Assembly (NCBI GenBank): GCA_934086815.1
Contig: CAKOIM010000011.1
Span: 1 to 39,976, forward strand
Origin: an uncultured Bacilli bacterium
GTDB taxonomy: Bacteria > Bacillota_I > Bacilli_A > RF39 > UBA660
Direction of reading: 5' to 3'
Length of the DNA stretch: 39,976 nucleotides
This document shows, piece by piece, positions 1-6,671 of this stretch; position 1 is the first letter of the stretch; every line of letters begins with the position of its first letter. The position numbers and the translations under genes were made by a program. The notes under the pieces were generated by a model. It saw only the letters and a list, made by a program, of their open reading frames with translations, did not search any database and was not told where the DNA came from.

Positions 1-1722
1 ATGATTAGTTTTATTGCAAATGCTAAAGTTAAGAGAAGTATATTTGTAACAGATCCTAAAGGAGAAATTTATCATACCACTTCTAAAATGTTGCATGATA
101 AAGGTTATAAAGTTTTAACAATAGATTTTAGACATCCTGAACTTTCTAATCATATTAATATATTAGAGCCTATTATTTGTGAATATGAAAATTATATTAA
201 GTATGACAAATTAATGAAAGATACTTTAGATAATGATTTGAAACTAGAATATCAAAATAAATCAATATCTAGTTATGCAGAAACTAATAGATTAATAACT
301 TCTTTGGCATCTATGATTACCTATGATAAAACACAAGGAAAAGATCCCTTTTGGAATAATAGTGCTAAAAATTTATTAGAGGGTTTAATTGGTTTCTTTT
401 TAGAAGAATATAAAGATGGAAAAATTAAAAGAGAACAAATAACAATGACATCTATTCGTAAATTTCAAAATTCTACTATGGAAGATAAAAATGCTAAAAA
501 GTTTAAGTTTTATATAGAGCAAAAGCCTTATGGAAGTAAATCTAAAGATAGTTTAATACCAATACTATCATCTAGTGAAAATACTTATAAATCTATCACT
601 AGTGTTTTTAGCGAAAAGATGGCAATATTTGATGATGTAAATGTTGCTAATGTAACTAGTAGATCTGATTTTGATTTTGATATTTTAGGTAAAGAACAAT
701 CAGCTTTATTTGTCATAGTTCCAGATGAAGATAAAATTTATTATACTCTCGTAACTATTATTCTAGGACTTCTATACAAGGAATTAGTAAAACTTGCTAA
801 CTCCACTGAAAACAAAAAATGTCCTATTGAAATAGATTGGATATGTGATGAATTTTCTAATTGTCCACCACTTGTAGAGCCAAGTATAGAATCAATAATT
901 TCTGTTGCTCGTTCAAGAGGACTTAGATACCATCTTTTTATTCAAAGTTTAAGTCAATTAGACAATGTTTATGGTAAAGAAGTTGCACAAATAATACTTG
1001 ATAATTCTGGAATGGCTTACTTGAAAACGAACACTATGGAAACGGCTGAAGCAATAAGTAAACGCTTAGGTCGTATGACCTTAGAATCTTCATCTATAAG
1101 TCAATCTGTAAGTTTAACTAATTATAATGGCAACAAATCAACATCCTTAATAGGTCGTGATTTATTAACACCAGATGAAGTTAAAAATTTGCACTATAAA
1201 ACTATTATATTTCCAAATATAGGTTATCCAATATTTAGAGATACTGTTATATATAAAAAGTTATCTTGTTATTCAAGTGGCGAATTAAAAAGAAAAATAA
1301 CTCCACTTGAAGATTTAAGTTATACATATTTTACAGTTGAAGATATACAAACAAAATATGATAGATTATATAGAAATAGAAATAACAAAGAGATAAATAA
1401 AGAAGAACTTTCATTTTATGACAAGTTTAAGACTGAAGAAATTAATAAGTTAAATAATATTGTTAATATTGTTAATGATTTATTGAAAGATAAAATTAAA
1501 TTATTTGAGTTTAAAGAAAATAATAATCGTACATTTGCCAGTTTTGAATTAAAAGAACCATTAAATACAAAGGAATCAATATTTCTAAAAGGTAAAATAA
1601 ATAAAGATGTATATCATTTAGAAATTGATAATGGTAATAATACTAAATCTACTATAGAAATTCATTTGAAAAATCCGTTAGAAAAGGATTTAACTTTGCA
1701 GAAAGGAAATAAAAATGTCTAA
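1..1722 (+). CDS. VirD4/TraG-family type IV coupling protein, 5'-truncated
   Basis: ATPase that delivers relaxase-bound DNA to the type IV secretion channel of a conjugative element; it acts at the inner face of the membrane. Seen: the segment VTDPKGEIYHTT at about residues 17-28 is the hallmark just after Walker A in this family. A Walker B-like WICDEFSN lies near residue 280, followed by the family pattern of a serine/arginine-rich SVARSRGLRYHLFIQSLSQL stretch, and a LLTPDEV motif lies near residue 388. The Walker A P-loop and the N-terminal membrane helices are missing, so the ATG at position 1 is most likely an internal Met and the gene continues left of the window. The last 120 residues are Asn/Lys-rich with no motif I know. 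The 3' end overlaps the next small ORF by 8 nt. Its place before a serine recombinase marks the end of an integrative conjugative element. Confidence 0.88.
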   Translation: MISFIANAKVKRSIFVTDPKGEIYHTTSKMLHDKGYKVLTIDFRHPELSNHINILEPIICEYENYIKYDKLMKDTLDNDLKLEYQNKSISSYAETNRLITSLASMITYDKTQGKDPFWNNSAKNLLEGLIGFFLEEYKDGKIKREQITMTSIRKFQNSTMEDKNAKKFKFYIEQKPYGSKSKDSLIPILSSSENTYKSITSVFSEKMAIFDDVNVANVTSRSDFDFDILGKEQSALFVIVPDEDKIYYTLVTIILGLLYKELVKLANSTENKKCPIEIDWICDEFSNCPPLVEPSIESIISVARSRGLRYHLFIQSLSQLDNVYGKEVAQIILDNSGMAYLKTNTMETAEAISKRLGRMTLESSSISQSVSLTNYNGNKSTSLIGRDLLTPDEVKNLHYKTIIFPNIGYPIFRDTVIYKKLSCYSSGELKRKITPLEDLSYTYFTVEDIQTKYDRLYRNRNNKEINKEELSFYDKFKTEEINKLNNIVNIVNDLLKDKIKLFEFKENNNRTFASFELKEPLNTKESIFLKGKINKDVYHLEIDNGNNTKSTIEIHLKNPLEKDLTLQKGNKNV

Positions 1723-1783
1723 TAATGACATTCATTATTTTTCTTTTGAAAGAATAAGTTTTATAGAGGTGGCTTTCCTATGA
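1715..1783 (+). CDS. small ORF, 22 codons, in the conjugative element
   Basis: An ORF starting MSNNDIHYF begins 8 nt inside the coupling-protein gene and ends in an ATGA overlap with the next small ORF. A purine-rich GAAAGGAAA precedes the ATG at suitable distance. I do not recognise the peptide. It could simply be a translational bridge that couples the coupling-protein gene to the genes downstream. Confidence 0.35.
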   Translation: MSNNDIHYFSFERISFIEVAFL

Positions 1784-1914
1784 AACGAATAGATAAAAGC
1801 GGTAAAAAAAGGAAGTTAGATATAAAGTTTATTTATAAAAAAGATGGAACAAAACTTGAAGAAATATTGAGGGAGGGATATTTGTGCTATTTAAGAAATT
1901 TAAAAGTAAAATGA
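1780..1914 (+). CDS. small basic protein, 44 aa, in the conjugative element
   Basis: The ORF starts at an ATG preceded by GAGGTGG (about 1766-1772) and overlaps the stop of the preceding ORF. The product begins MKRIDKSGKKRKLDIKF and is Lys/Arg-rich in its first half, with the segment KLEEILREGYLCYLRNL near the end. It resembles the tiny accessory proteins often found just before the large serine recombinase in gut Bacillota elements, but I cannot assign a family. The next ORF starts inside it at a GTG, so the four reading frames from 1715 to 2059 are chained by overlaps. Confidence 0.55.
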   Translation: MKRIDKSGKKRKLDIKFIYKKDGTKLEEILREGYLCYLRNLKVK

Positions 1915-2057
1915 TTTGCTTTTTTGATGTATTGATGGTAACATGGCATCGTGAGGTATTGGTATTGCGTAAATTAGAATTGGAGGAAATTATTATGCAA
2001 TATAAAAATACCAATAACAGTATTATGAATTCTTTTAATATGGAGGGACTTCATTAA
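1884..2057 (+). CDS. small ORF, 57 aa, GTG start, in the conjugative element
   Basis: A GTG at 1884 is preceded by GGGAGGG at 1871-1877, six bases upstream, which is a strong ribosome binding site. The ORF runs to a TAA whose last base is the first base of the recombinase ATG (TAATG), so the two genes are probably translationally coupled. The product begins MLFKKFKSKMICFFDVLM (a basic then hydrophobic helix), followed by a charged helix around VLRKLELEEI. Function unknown. Its overlap with the recombinase suggests a role in, or regulation of, integration and excision. Confidence 0.45.
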   Translation: MLFKKFKSKMICFFDVLMVTWHREVLVLRKLELEEIIMQYKNTNNSIMNSFNMEGLH

Positions 2058-3634
2058 TGGAATATATTTGTGGTGCTTATGATAGATTATCTGATGCCGA
2101 CAATAAAGTTGATGAAAGTTCATCTATTCAAAGTCAAAAAATCATAATTGATTCTTTTGCAAAATTTAATAACCTAAAAATATATAGGCATTATGTTGAT
2201 GATGGTTATTCTGGTGGTAACTTTGATAGACCAGCTTTTCAAGAAATGATTGAAGATATTGAAAAAGGAAAAATTAATTGTGTTATTACAAAAGATTTAT
2301 CAAGACTTGGTCGTGAAATGTATAAAACTGGTAAATATATAGAAGAATACTTTTTAGAAAAAGGTGTTAGATATATTGCAATTAATGATTCTTATGATTC
2401 TAATATCGGTGATTCAATGCTTGGAATTAGATTAAGTGTTAACGATTTATATTTAAGAGATGTATCTAAAAAAGTAAAAACTGCTCTTAGAGCAAAACAA
2501 AACCATGGCGATTATATCGGTTCATTTCCATTATACGGATATATAAAAGATCCAAATGATAGACATAAGTTAATTGTTGATGAAGAAGTTAGATATATAA
2601 TAGAATTAATATACGATTTAGCATTAGAGGGAAAAAGTCCTAATAAAATAGCAGAATACTTAACTTTAAAAAAGATACCTATACCTATTGTTCATAAGGG
2701 CGAGCCTAGAGGAAAAAATGTTGTAGAAAATGATGGCTTCGGTATATGGAAAAGACAAACAGTTAAAGGAATACTAACAAATCAAATGTATATAGGAAAT
2801 ATGGTACAAAATACTCACAATAAAATTAGTTATAATTCAAAGAAACTAAGAAAAACATCACAAGACGAATTAATCATTGTTAAAGGAACTCATGAGGGAA
2901 TAATATCAAAAGATACATTTGATAAGGTTCAAGAAATATTAGATAGTAAATCAACAACTTGGGTTACTGAGCATCAAATGGATTACTTATTAGGCGGTAT
3001 GCTTTATTGCCATGAATGTGGACGCAATATAAGAATAAGTGAAGATGTCCTAAAATCTGGTGTAAGGCATTATACTCAATGTAATTTATATACTAGAAAA
3101 GGAAAATTTGGAATCTGTTCATCTCACAGAATAAATTATGATTGGCTTGAAGAAGATGTTATAGAGTATTTGCAAGATATATGCGAAAGATTTTGCAAAT
3201 ATTATGATTTTAACGAAATAGAAGATAATTCAGAAAATATTGTTATTAAAAATATAAAAGAAATAAATAAAAAAATCGAAAGATTAAATAATCTATTAAA
3301 TTCTCATAAATCCACCATAGATAATTTATATATGGACAAGATTAAAGGCTTAGTCGATGAAGAAATGTATAAAAGAATTTACGACAAAACAAATAAAGAA
3401 ATAACTAGAATTAATATGGAATTAGAAGAATTAAATAAGAAAAAGGAAGTTAATGAAAATCAAACATTAGATAGCACTAATTTTAAAAGATGCAAAAATT
3501 CAGTTTTAGATTATATGTCTTTAAAAACTCCTACTAAAGATCAAATAAAGAGACTTGTAAATAGAATTGAAATTGACAAAGATAAAAAAGTATATGTTTA
3601 TTTAAAATTTCCAGAGCTATTAGAAGAAATTTAA
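2057..3634 (+). CDS. large serine recombinase (integrase/excisionase of the element)
   Basis: Catalyses site-specific integration and excision through a covalent 5'-phosphoserine intermediate. Seen: an N-terminal resolvase domain with YDRLSD (catalytic Ser12 after Arg10), the segment DDGYSGGNFDRPAF near residues 49-62 and the arginine-rich KDLSRLGREMYKTGKY near residues 81-96. A recombinase domain around residues 150-280 includes KGILTNQMYIGN. A zinc ribbon begins LYCHECGRNIR near residue 315, with further Cys near residues 340-355. A long coiled coil (about 400-480) precedes a C-terminal tail. The length of 525 aa is usual for the TndX/TnpX-like branch. The ATG overlaps the preceding stop codon, and GGAGG at 2042-2046 gives the ribosome binding site. 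No other integrase is visible, so this enzyme is the likely driver of the attachment-site structure directly downstream. Confidence 0.93.
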   Translation: MEYICGAYDRLSDADNKVDESSSIQSQKIIIDSFAKFNNLKIYRHYVDDGYSGGNFDRPAFQEMIEDIEKGKINCVITKDLSRLGREMYKTGKYIEEYFLEKGVRYIAINDSYDSNIGDSMLGIRLSVNDLYLRDVSKKVKTALRAKQNHGDYIGSFPLYGYIKDPNDRHKLIVDEEVRYIIELIYDLALEGKSPNKIAEYLTLKKIPIPIVHKGEPRGKNVVENDGFGIWKRQTVKGILTNQMYIGNMVQNTHNKISYNSKKLRKTSQDELIIVKGTHEGIISKDTFDKVQEILDSKSTTWVTEHQMDYLLGGMLYCHECGRNIRISEDVLKSGVRHYTQCNLYTRKGKFGICSSHRINYDWLEEDVIEYLQDICERFCKYYDFNEIEDNSENIVIKNIKEINKKIERLNNLLNSHKSTIDNLYMDKIKGLVDEEMYKRIYDKTNKEITRINMELEELNKKKEVNENQTLDSTNFKRCKNSVLDYMSLKTPTKDQIKRLVNRIEIDKDKKVYVYLKFPELLEEI

Positions 3635-3690
3635 TTTTTCAGTTATTTTGAAACATTACTATCATTTTTCAGTTACTTTGTAAATGTTTC
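3634..3690 (+). repeat. direct and inverted repeats at the probable attachment site
   Basis: Directly after the recombinase stop there is a 17-bp direct repeat with one mismatch (3634-3650 and 3664-3680, both beginning ATTTTTCAGTTA). An 8-bp inverted repeat (GAAACATT at 3650-3657 and AATGTTTC at 3683-3690) overlaps it. Large serine recombinases bind such repeats in attP/attL/attR next to their own gene. The element-to-chromosome junction is probably between 3690 and 3724, because recognisable chromosomal coding sequence begins at 3724. Confidence 0.5.
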
Positions 3691-3723
3691 CTATATAAAA
3701 TAAGTTGTATTTGCAATACTTAG

Positions 3724-3819
3724 GGCATAACATTACCATTTTTTTCTTATGGTGGATCTAGTTTACTTGTAAGTATGATTAGTATAGGAATAATTTTAAG
3801 TATATCCAAAAATGGATAA
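3724..3819 (+). pseudogene. 3' end of a SEDS (ftsW/rodA-type) gene, copy 1
   Basis: The frame reads GITLPFFSYGGSSLLVSM and continues to a TAA, 31 residues in all. GITLPFFSYGGSSLL is the signature near the C-terminus of FtsW/RodA peptidoglycan polymerases (the usual form is PVTGIPLPFISYGGSS). There is no start codon and the upstream frame is closed by TAG, so only the last 31 codons remain. The homology begins exactly at the Gly-Ile codons of the conserved loop, as expected if a serine recombinase cut there. The rest of the gene should lie on the far side of the element, outside this window. Confidence 0.75.
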
Positions 3820-3968
3820 TATAAAAAGTTGAAAAAAATCTTAAGTTTGACAGTTAGAACATAAATATAAGCTACAACCTCAGTATTTATGGGACTTTTT
3901 AAATATGAAAAAAACTGCGTACAACTGTTTTTAGACAAAACTATTAAAGAAAATACTATTAGATTTAT
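3820..3968. other. spacer between the two SEDS gene remnants
   Basis: AT-rich stretch with no gene I can support. An open frame of 28 codons starting MGLFKYEKNCVQLF runs through 3892-3978 but has no ribosome binding site and no recognised similarity. It may be decayed sequence of an older insertion lying between the two remnants. Confidence 0.4.
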
Positions 3969-4080
3969 GTTGTAATAGGATTAATACCAATTACAATTGT
4001 AACACTACCATTTTTTTTAGTGGTTCTAGTTTTTTGTAACTATGTTTAATGTGGAAATAATTTTAATATGCCTAAAATGA
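3969..4080 (+). pseudogene. 3' end of a SEDS (ftsW/rodA-type) gene, copy 2, frameshifted
   Basis: The frame reads VVIGLIPITIVTLPFF up to about 4016. After an apparent 4-nt deletion relative to copy 1, it resumes as GSSFFVTMFNVEIIL and ends at TGA 4078-4080. It is homologous to copy 1 both in protein and DNA (for example TTCTAGTTT against ATCTAGTTT and AATAATTTTAATAT against AATAATTTTAAGTAT). It extends further upstream through the IGLIPIT loop that copy 1 lacks. It is more decayed than copy 1, so it is probably the older scar. Confidence 0.65.
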
Positions 4081-4093
4081 TTAATATAAAAAA

Positions 4094-4122
4094 GTCGCAA
4101 AACATAGAAAATATGTTAAAAT
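4094..4122 (+). promoter_or_regulatory. possible extended -10 promoter for pnuC
   Basis: TG at 4114-4115 followed by one base and TAAAAT at 4117-4122 forms an extended -10. The hexamer 17 bases upstream (GTCGCA) is a weak -35. It lies about 40 nt before the pnuC ATG. Confidence 0.4.
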
Positions 4123-4159
4123 AATATAAAGACAAAAAAAGTATTATAGAGGAATTATT

Positions 4160-4813
4160 ATGAATCAAAAAAAATATAGTCAAATTATTGTACCAGCATT
4201 AGTATACTTTATTTCAATTATAATTGGTTTCTTATCCCAAAATACTATTATAGGAATTATTGTATTAATAACAGGTATATTAAATTCTTATTATGCTAGT
4301 ATTGGAAGTAAGATTAATTTTCCTTTAGGAATTATAAATAATTTAGCATTATCATATATAGCATTTAAAAATAATAATTATGGTTTAGTAATATTTAATA
4401 TATTATTATTTATGCCCATAAATATAAAAGGCTATTTTGAATGGAATAAAAATTCAAATAAAAACATTGTTCAAAATAGAAGCTTAGGATTCAAAAAGGG
4501 AATTGTTACAATAATTTTATCAATTAGTATGGGTATTTTTATAGCATATCTTTTGCAATTAATTCCTAAAGAACAGTTGTCATATTTGGATGCATTTACT
4601 AACGTTATTAGTTTTATGGCAGGTATTTTGTTAATGCTTCGATATAATGAGTCTTGGATATTATATTTAATTAATAATATTTTAGATTTAACGTTATGGA
4701 GTATTAATTTTAATAGAGGTGGTTTTGATTCATTAATGGTATTGCTAATGTCGGTAATGTATTTAGCGATAAACATATATGCATTATTTAAATGGAGGAA
4801 TAAAAATGAATAA
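4160..4813 (+). CDS. pnuC: PnuC-like nicotinamide riboside transporter
   Basis: Integral membrane protein of the PnuC family, which facilitates uptake of nicotinamide riboside or a related B-vitamin nucleoside for NAD synthesis. Seen: 217 aa with about seven hydrophobic segments. Family-like motifs include FPLGIINNLALSYIAF near residues 54-69, where PnuC binds substrate, and MPINIKGYFEW near residues 95-105. The pattern LDAFTNVISFMAGILLMLRY and the WxxYLxNNxxDLxLW helix follow near residues 137-181. The ribosome binding site is GAGGA at 4150-4154. It overlaps the following phosphatase by 8 nt, so the two are probably co-expressed. Related vitamin transporters (PnuT, PnuX) share the fold, so the exact substrate is not certain. 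Confidence 0.8.
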   Translation: MNQKKYSQIIVPALVYFISIIIGFLSQNTIIGIIVLITGILNSYYASIGSKINFPLGIINNLALSYIAFKNNNYGLVIFNILLFMPINIKGYFEWNKNSNKNIVQNRSLGFKKGIVTIILSISMGIFIAYLLQLIPKEQLSYLDAFTNVISFMAGILLMLRYNESWILYLINNILDLTLWSINFNRGGFDSLMVLLMSVMYLAINIYALFKWRNKNE

Positions 4814-5429
4814 TTATAAAAAATATATATTTGATATTGACTATACAATATTAATTCCCGATTGGTCTAAGGAAGATGATTATTTTAAAGAACATATCAT
4901 AGAAAATGAGCAAGAGAAATTCTTTAAAAATAAGCAAAAAATTTTGAATAAGTATGAACAAGAATTTCCAAGATATGATAGTAAAACTTTAAGTGATTAT
5001 TTTAAAAGTTATGGTTTTAATGTAAGTGAAGATATGATTAATAGTTGGATGCTTTTTAACGGTGAAAATATAAAAGATGAAGTAGTGGATGGTGTAGTTG
5101 ATTTGTTTAAATATTTAAAAGAAAATAACAAAGAAATAATAATACTTACTAACTGGTTTAGCGCAACACAAATACCTAGATTAAAAAGAGCAGGTTTATA
5201 TAATTATATAGATAAAGTAGTTTCCGGAGAAGATGCAATGAAGCCAAGTTTAGAATCATTTAATCTTGCAATTGATAAAACAAATAAGAAAGATTGTATA
5301 ATGATAGGTGATAGTATTAGAAATGATCAAAATGGTGCAAACAATGCTGGAATAGATAGTTACTTAGTAGATGAAAATCATACGATTAGAGATTTATATA
5401 ATATGATAATAAATGAAAAAAATAATTAA
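4806..5429 (+). CDS. HAD-superfamily phosphatase
   Basis: The 207-aa product has the four HAD motifs: FDIDYTIL (nucleophile Asp in DxDxT) near residue 11, IILTNW with the motif II Thr near residue 115, Lys in the MKPSLE segment near residue 144, and MIGDSIRNDQNGA near residue 165 for metal binding. The region between motifs I and II is a helical cap (C1 type). The start at 4806 is chosen over an in-frame ATG 27 nt upstream because GGAGG at 4793-4797 is well placed for it. Overlap with pnuC suggests a phosphatase acting on a nucleotide of the same salvage route, for example a 5'-nucleotidase. This is inference, since many HAD enzymes look like this. Confidence 0.78.
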   Translation: MNNYKKYIFDIDYTILIPDWSKEDDYFKEHIIENEQEKFFKNKQKILNKYEQEFPRYDSKTLSDYFKSYGFNVSEDMINSWMLFNGENIKDEVVDGVVDLFKYLKENNKEIIILTNWFSATQIPRLKRAGLYNYIDKVVSGEDAMKPSLESFNLAIDKTNKKDCIMIGDSIRNDQNGANNAGIDSYLVDENHTIRDLYNMIINEKNN

Positions 5430-5439
5430 TGCATCAAGA

Positions 5440-5468
5440 TTGCACAGTATAATATTAAATGCTATAAT
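5440..5468 (+). promoter_or_regulatory. sigma-A promoter
   Basis: TTGCAC (5440-5445), a 17-bp spacer and a perfect TATAAT (5463-5468), 22 bp before the ATG of the dehydrogenase gene. This leaves only a very short leader with the AGGAGG ribosome binding site. Confidence 0.7.
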
Positions 5469-5490
5469 TAGTTAGATTAAGGAGGCTATA

Positions 5491-6432
5491 ATGAAAAATA
5501 TAACTATTTTAGGCGGAGGAGTTTTAGGAACGCAAATTGCTTTTCAATCAGCATTTATGGGGAAAAAAGTAACAATATGGTTACGGAGTGAAGATAGTAT
5601 TAAAAGAACTAAACCAAAATTAGAGATGGTGAAAAAATCTTATATTGATGCTATTAATTTAATGGCTTCTAAAGAAGGAAATGAACTATCTAATTGGAGT
5701 TTTGGTATTTCTGATGTAAATCATTTTAATAAAAAAGAATTATTGAAACGCACAGAAGATGCTTTTGAAAGTATTATTATTGAATTGGATATAAAAAAGG
5801 CATTAAAAGATTGTGATTTAGTAATAGAATCTATGAGTGAAAATTTTAAAGCTAAGAAAGATCTGTTAATGAAAATAGCTCCGATTTTAAATTCTAAAAC
5901 AATAGTTGCTACTAATTCATCAACATTACTACCAAGTAAACTTGCTAAATATAGTAAAAGAGAAGATAAATTTTTAGCTCTTCATTTTGCTAATTCTATT
6001 TGGAAAAATAATGTTGTAGAAGTTATGAAACATGAAAAAACAAATGATAAAGTATTTAAAAATGTTATTAACTTTGCTAAAAGTATTAATATGATACCTA
6101 TGCCATTATATAAGGAAAAGTCGGGTTATCTATTAAATTCAATGTTGATTCCTTTTCTTTTTTCAGCACTAGATTTACTTGCCATGGGAATTAGTGATGT
6201 TGAAAGTATTGATGAGACTTGGAAAAAAGGAACTGGCGCAGTAAAAGGACCGTTTGAAATAATAGATACGATTGGCTTAAAAACAGCCCATGATATAGTT
6301 TTGATGTATGTTAAAATTCCGGCAATCATAGCTCCATATCATTTCAAAGAAATCGAAAAATTATTAAAGAAATATATTGATGAGGGAAAGCTGGGTAAAA
6401 ATTCTAAACAAGGATTTTATAAATATGAATAA
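5491..6432 (+). CDS. 3-hydroxyacyl-CoA dehydrogenase-like oxidoreductase
   Basis: NAD(P)-dependent dehydrogenase of the 3-hydroxyacyl-CoA/3-hydroxybutyryl-CoA family. Seen: a Rossmann motif ILGGGVLGTQIA at residues 5-16, and DLVIESMSENFKAKKDL near residues 110-126, matching the DLVIEAVxE motif. ATNSSTLLPS follows near residues 139-148, then LALHFAN with the catalytic His near residue 160 (HFFNP in the canonical family). A C-terminal helical domain has GxxKGPFEIIDTIGL and ends in the family-typical GKLGKNSKQGFYKY. The length of 313 aa is normal. It stands alone with its own promoter and no thiolase or crotonase nearby, so the substrate may not be a CoA thioester. Proteins of this subgroup are common as orphan genes in gut Bacilli. 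Confidence 0.8.
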   Translation: MKNITILGGGVLGTQIAFQSAFMGKKVTIWLRSEDSIKRTKPKLEMVKKSYIDAINLMASKEGNELSNWSFGISDVNHFNKKELLKRTEDAFESIIIELDIKKALKDCDLVIESMSENFKAKKDLLMKIAPILNSKTIVATNSSTLLPSKLAKYSKREDKFLALHFANSIWKNNVVEVMKHEKTNDKVFKNVINFAKSINMIPMPLYKEKSGYLLNSMLIPFLFSALDLLAMGISDVESIDETWKKGTGAVKGPFEIIDTIGLKTAHDIVLMYVKIPAIIAPYHFKEIEKLLKKYIDEGKLGKNSKQGFYKYE

Positions 6433-6467
6433 TGCAAACAAAAGTTTTTAAAAATGTAATATTTTTA

Positions 6468-6496
6468 TTTACAAAGATATTTTCTTGTGTTATATT
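6468..6496 (+). promoter_or_regulatory. sigma-A promoter of the antitoxin RNA
   Basis: TTTACA (6468-6473), a 17-bp spacer and TATATT (6491-6496). Transcription would start near 6503, about 50 nt before the first antitoxin repeat. A second -10-like TATAAT at 6525-6530 without a good -35 is an alternative that would start the RNA nearer the repeats. Confidence 0.55.
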
Positions 6497-6551
6497 AGTG
6501 ATGTATTAAACGAGTTCAATCTCATATAATACTAAAGAAACAATAGGTTTC

Positions 6552-6631
6552 AAAAAAGTTGGAATACCCTTGCCATAGTAGGGAGCGAAAAAAGTTGGAA
6601 TACCCTTGCCATAGTAGGGAGCGAAAAAAGT
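6552..6631 (+). repeat. tandem 36-nt antitoxin repeats, about 2.2 units
   Basis: Two identical 36-nt units, 6552-6587 and 6588-6623, each running from AAAAAAGTTGGAATA to GTAGGGAGCG. A third unit breaks off after AAAAAAGT (6624-6631), directly before the terminator. Known type III antitoxins carry roughly two to five such units of 34-48 nt. Confidence 0.9.
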
Positions 6632-6632
6632 G

Positions 6633-6658
6633 GCTAGGTAATAAAACCTAGCTTTATT
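6633..6658 (+). terminator. intrinsic terminator between antitoxin repeats and toxin
   Basis: Perfect 7-bp stem GCTAGGT (6633-6639) / ACCTAGC (6646-6652), loop AATAAA, followed by TTTATT. In type III loci a terminator at this place lets only some transcripts reach the toxin. Confidence 0.8.
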
Positions 6659-6671
6659 AATGGGGGAAATT

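Larger units (their letters stand above)
6503..6658 (+). ncRNA. ToxI-like type III antitoxin RNA
   Basis: Non-coding RNA made of tandem 36-nt units between a promoter and an intrinsic terminator, directly upstream of a ToxN/AbiQ-type toxin gene. This is the canonical type III toxin-antitoxin layout. In the family, each repeat folds into a pseudoknot that binds and inhibits the endoribonuclease toxin, and the toxin itself cuts the precursor in A-rich stretches. Here each unit starts with AAAAAA and contains CCCTTGCCATAGTAGGG, able to form a short CCCT/AGGG stem. The 5' part also has a GAAAC/GTTTC hairpin at about 6537-6551. The leak-through terminator before the toxin keeps antitoxin in excess. 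Identification rests on architecture plus the toxin remnant. Confidence 0.75.

Noticed and set aside
1829..2014. 61-codon ORF on the - strand
   Set aside because: It lies antisense to the small element ORFs, which have strong ribosome binding sites and overlapping starts.
3747..3938. 63-codon ORF on the - strand
   Set aside because: It is antisense to the SEDS gene remnant and spacer, has no ribosome binding site and resembles no protein.
4471..4848. 125-codon ORF on the - strand
   Set aside because: Shadow of the pnuC-like gene, which has clear membrane-protein motifs.
6552..6623. two identical units as a minimal CRISPR array
   Set aside because: The 36-nt units are directly adjacent with no spacers, and the promoter, terminator and toxin layout fits a type III antitoxin.
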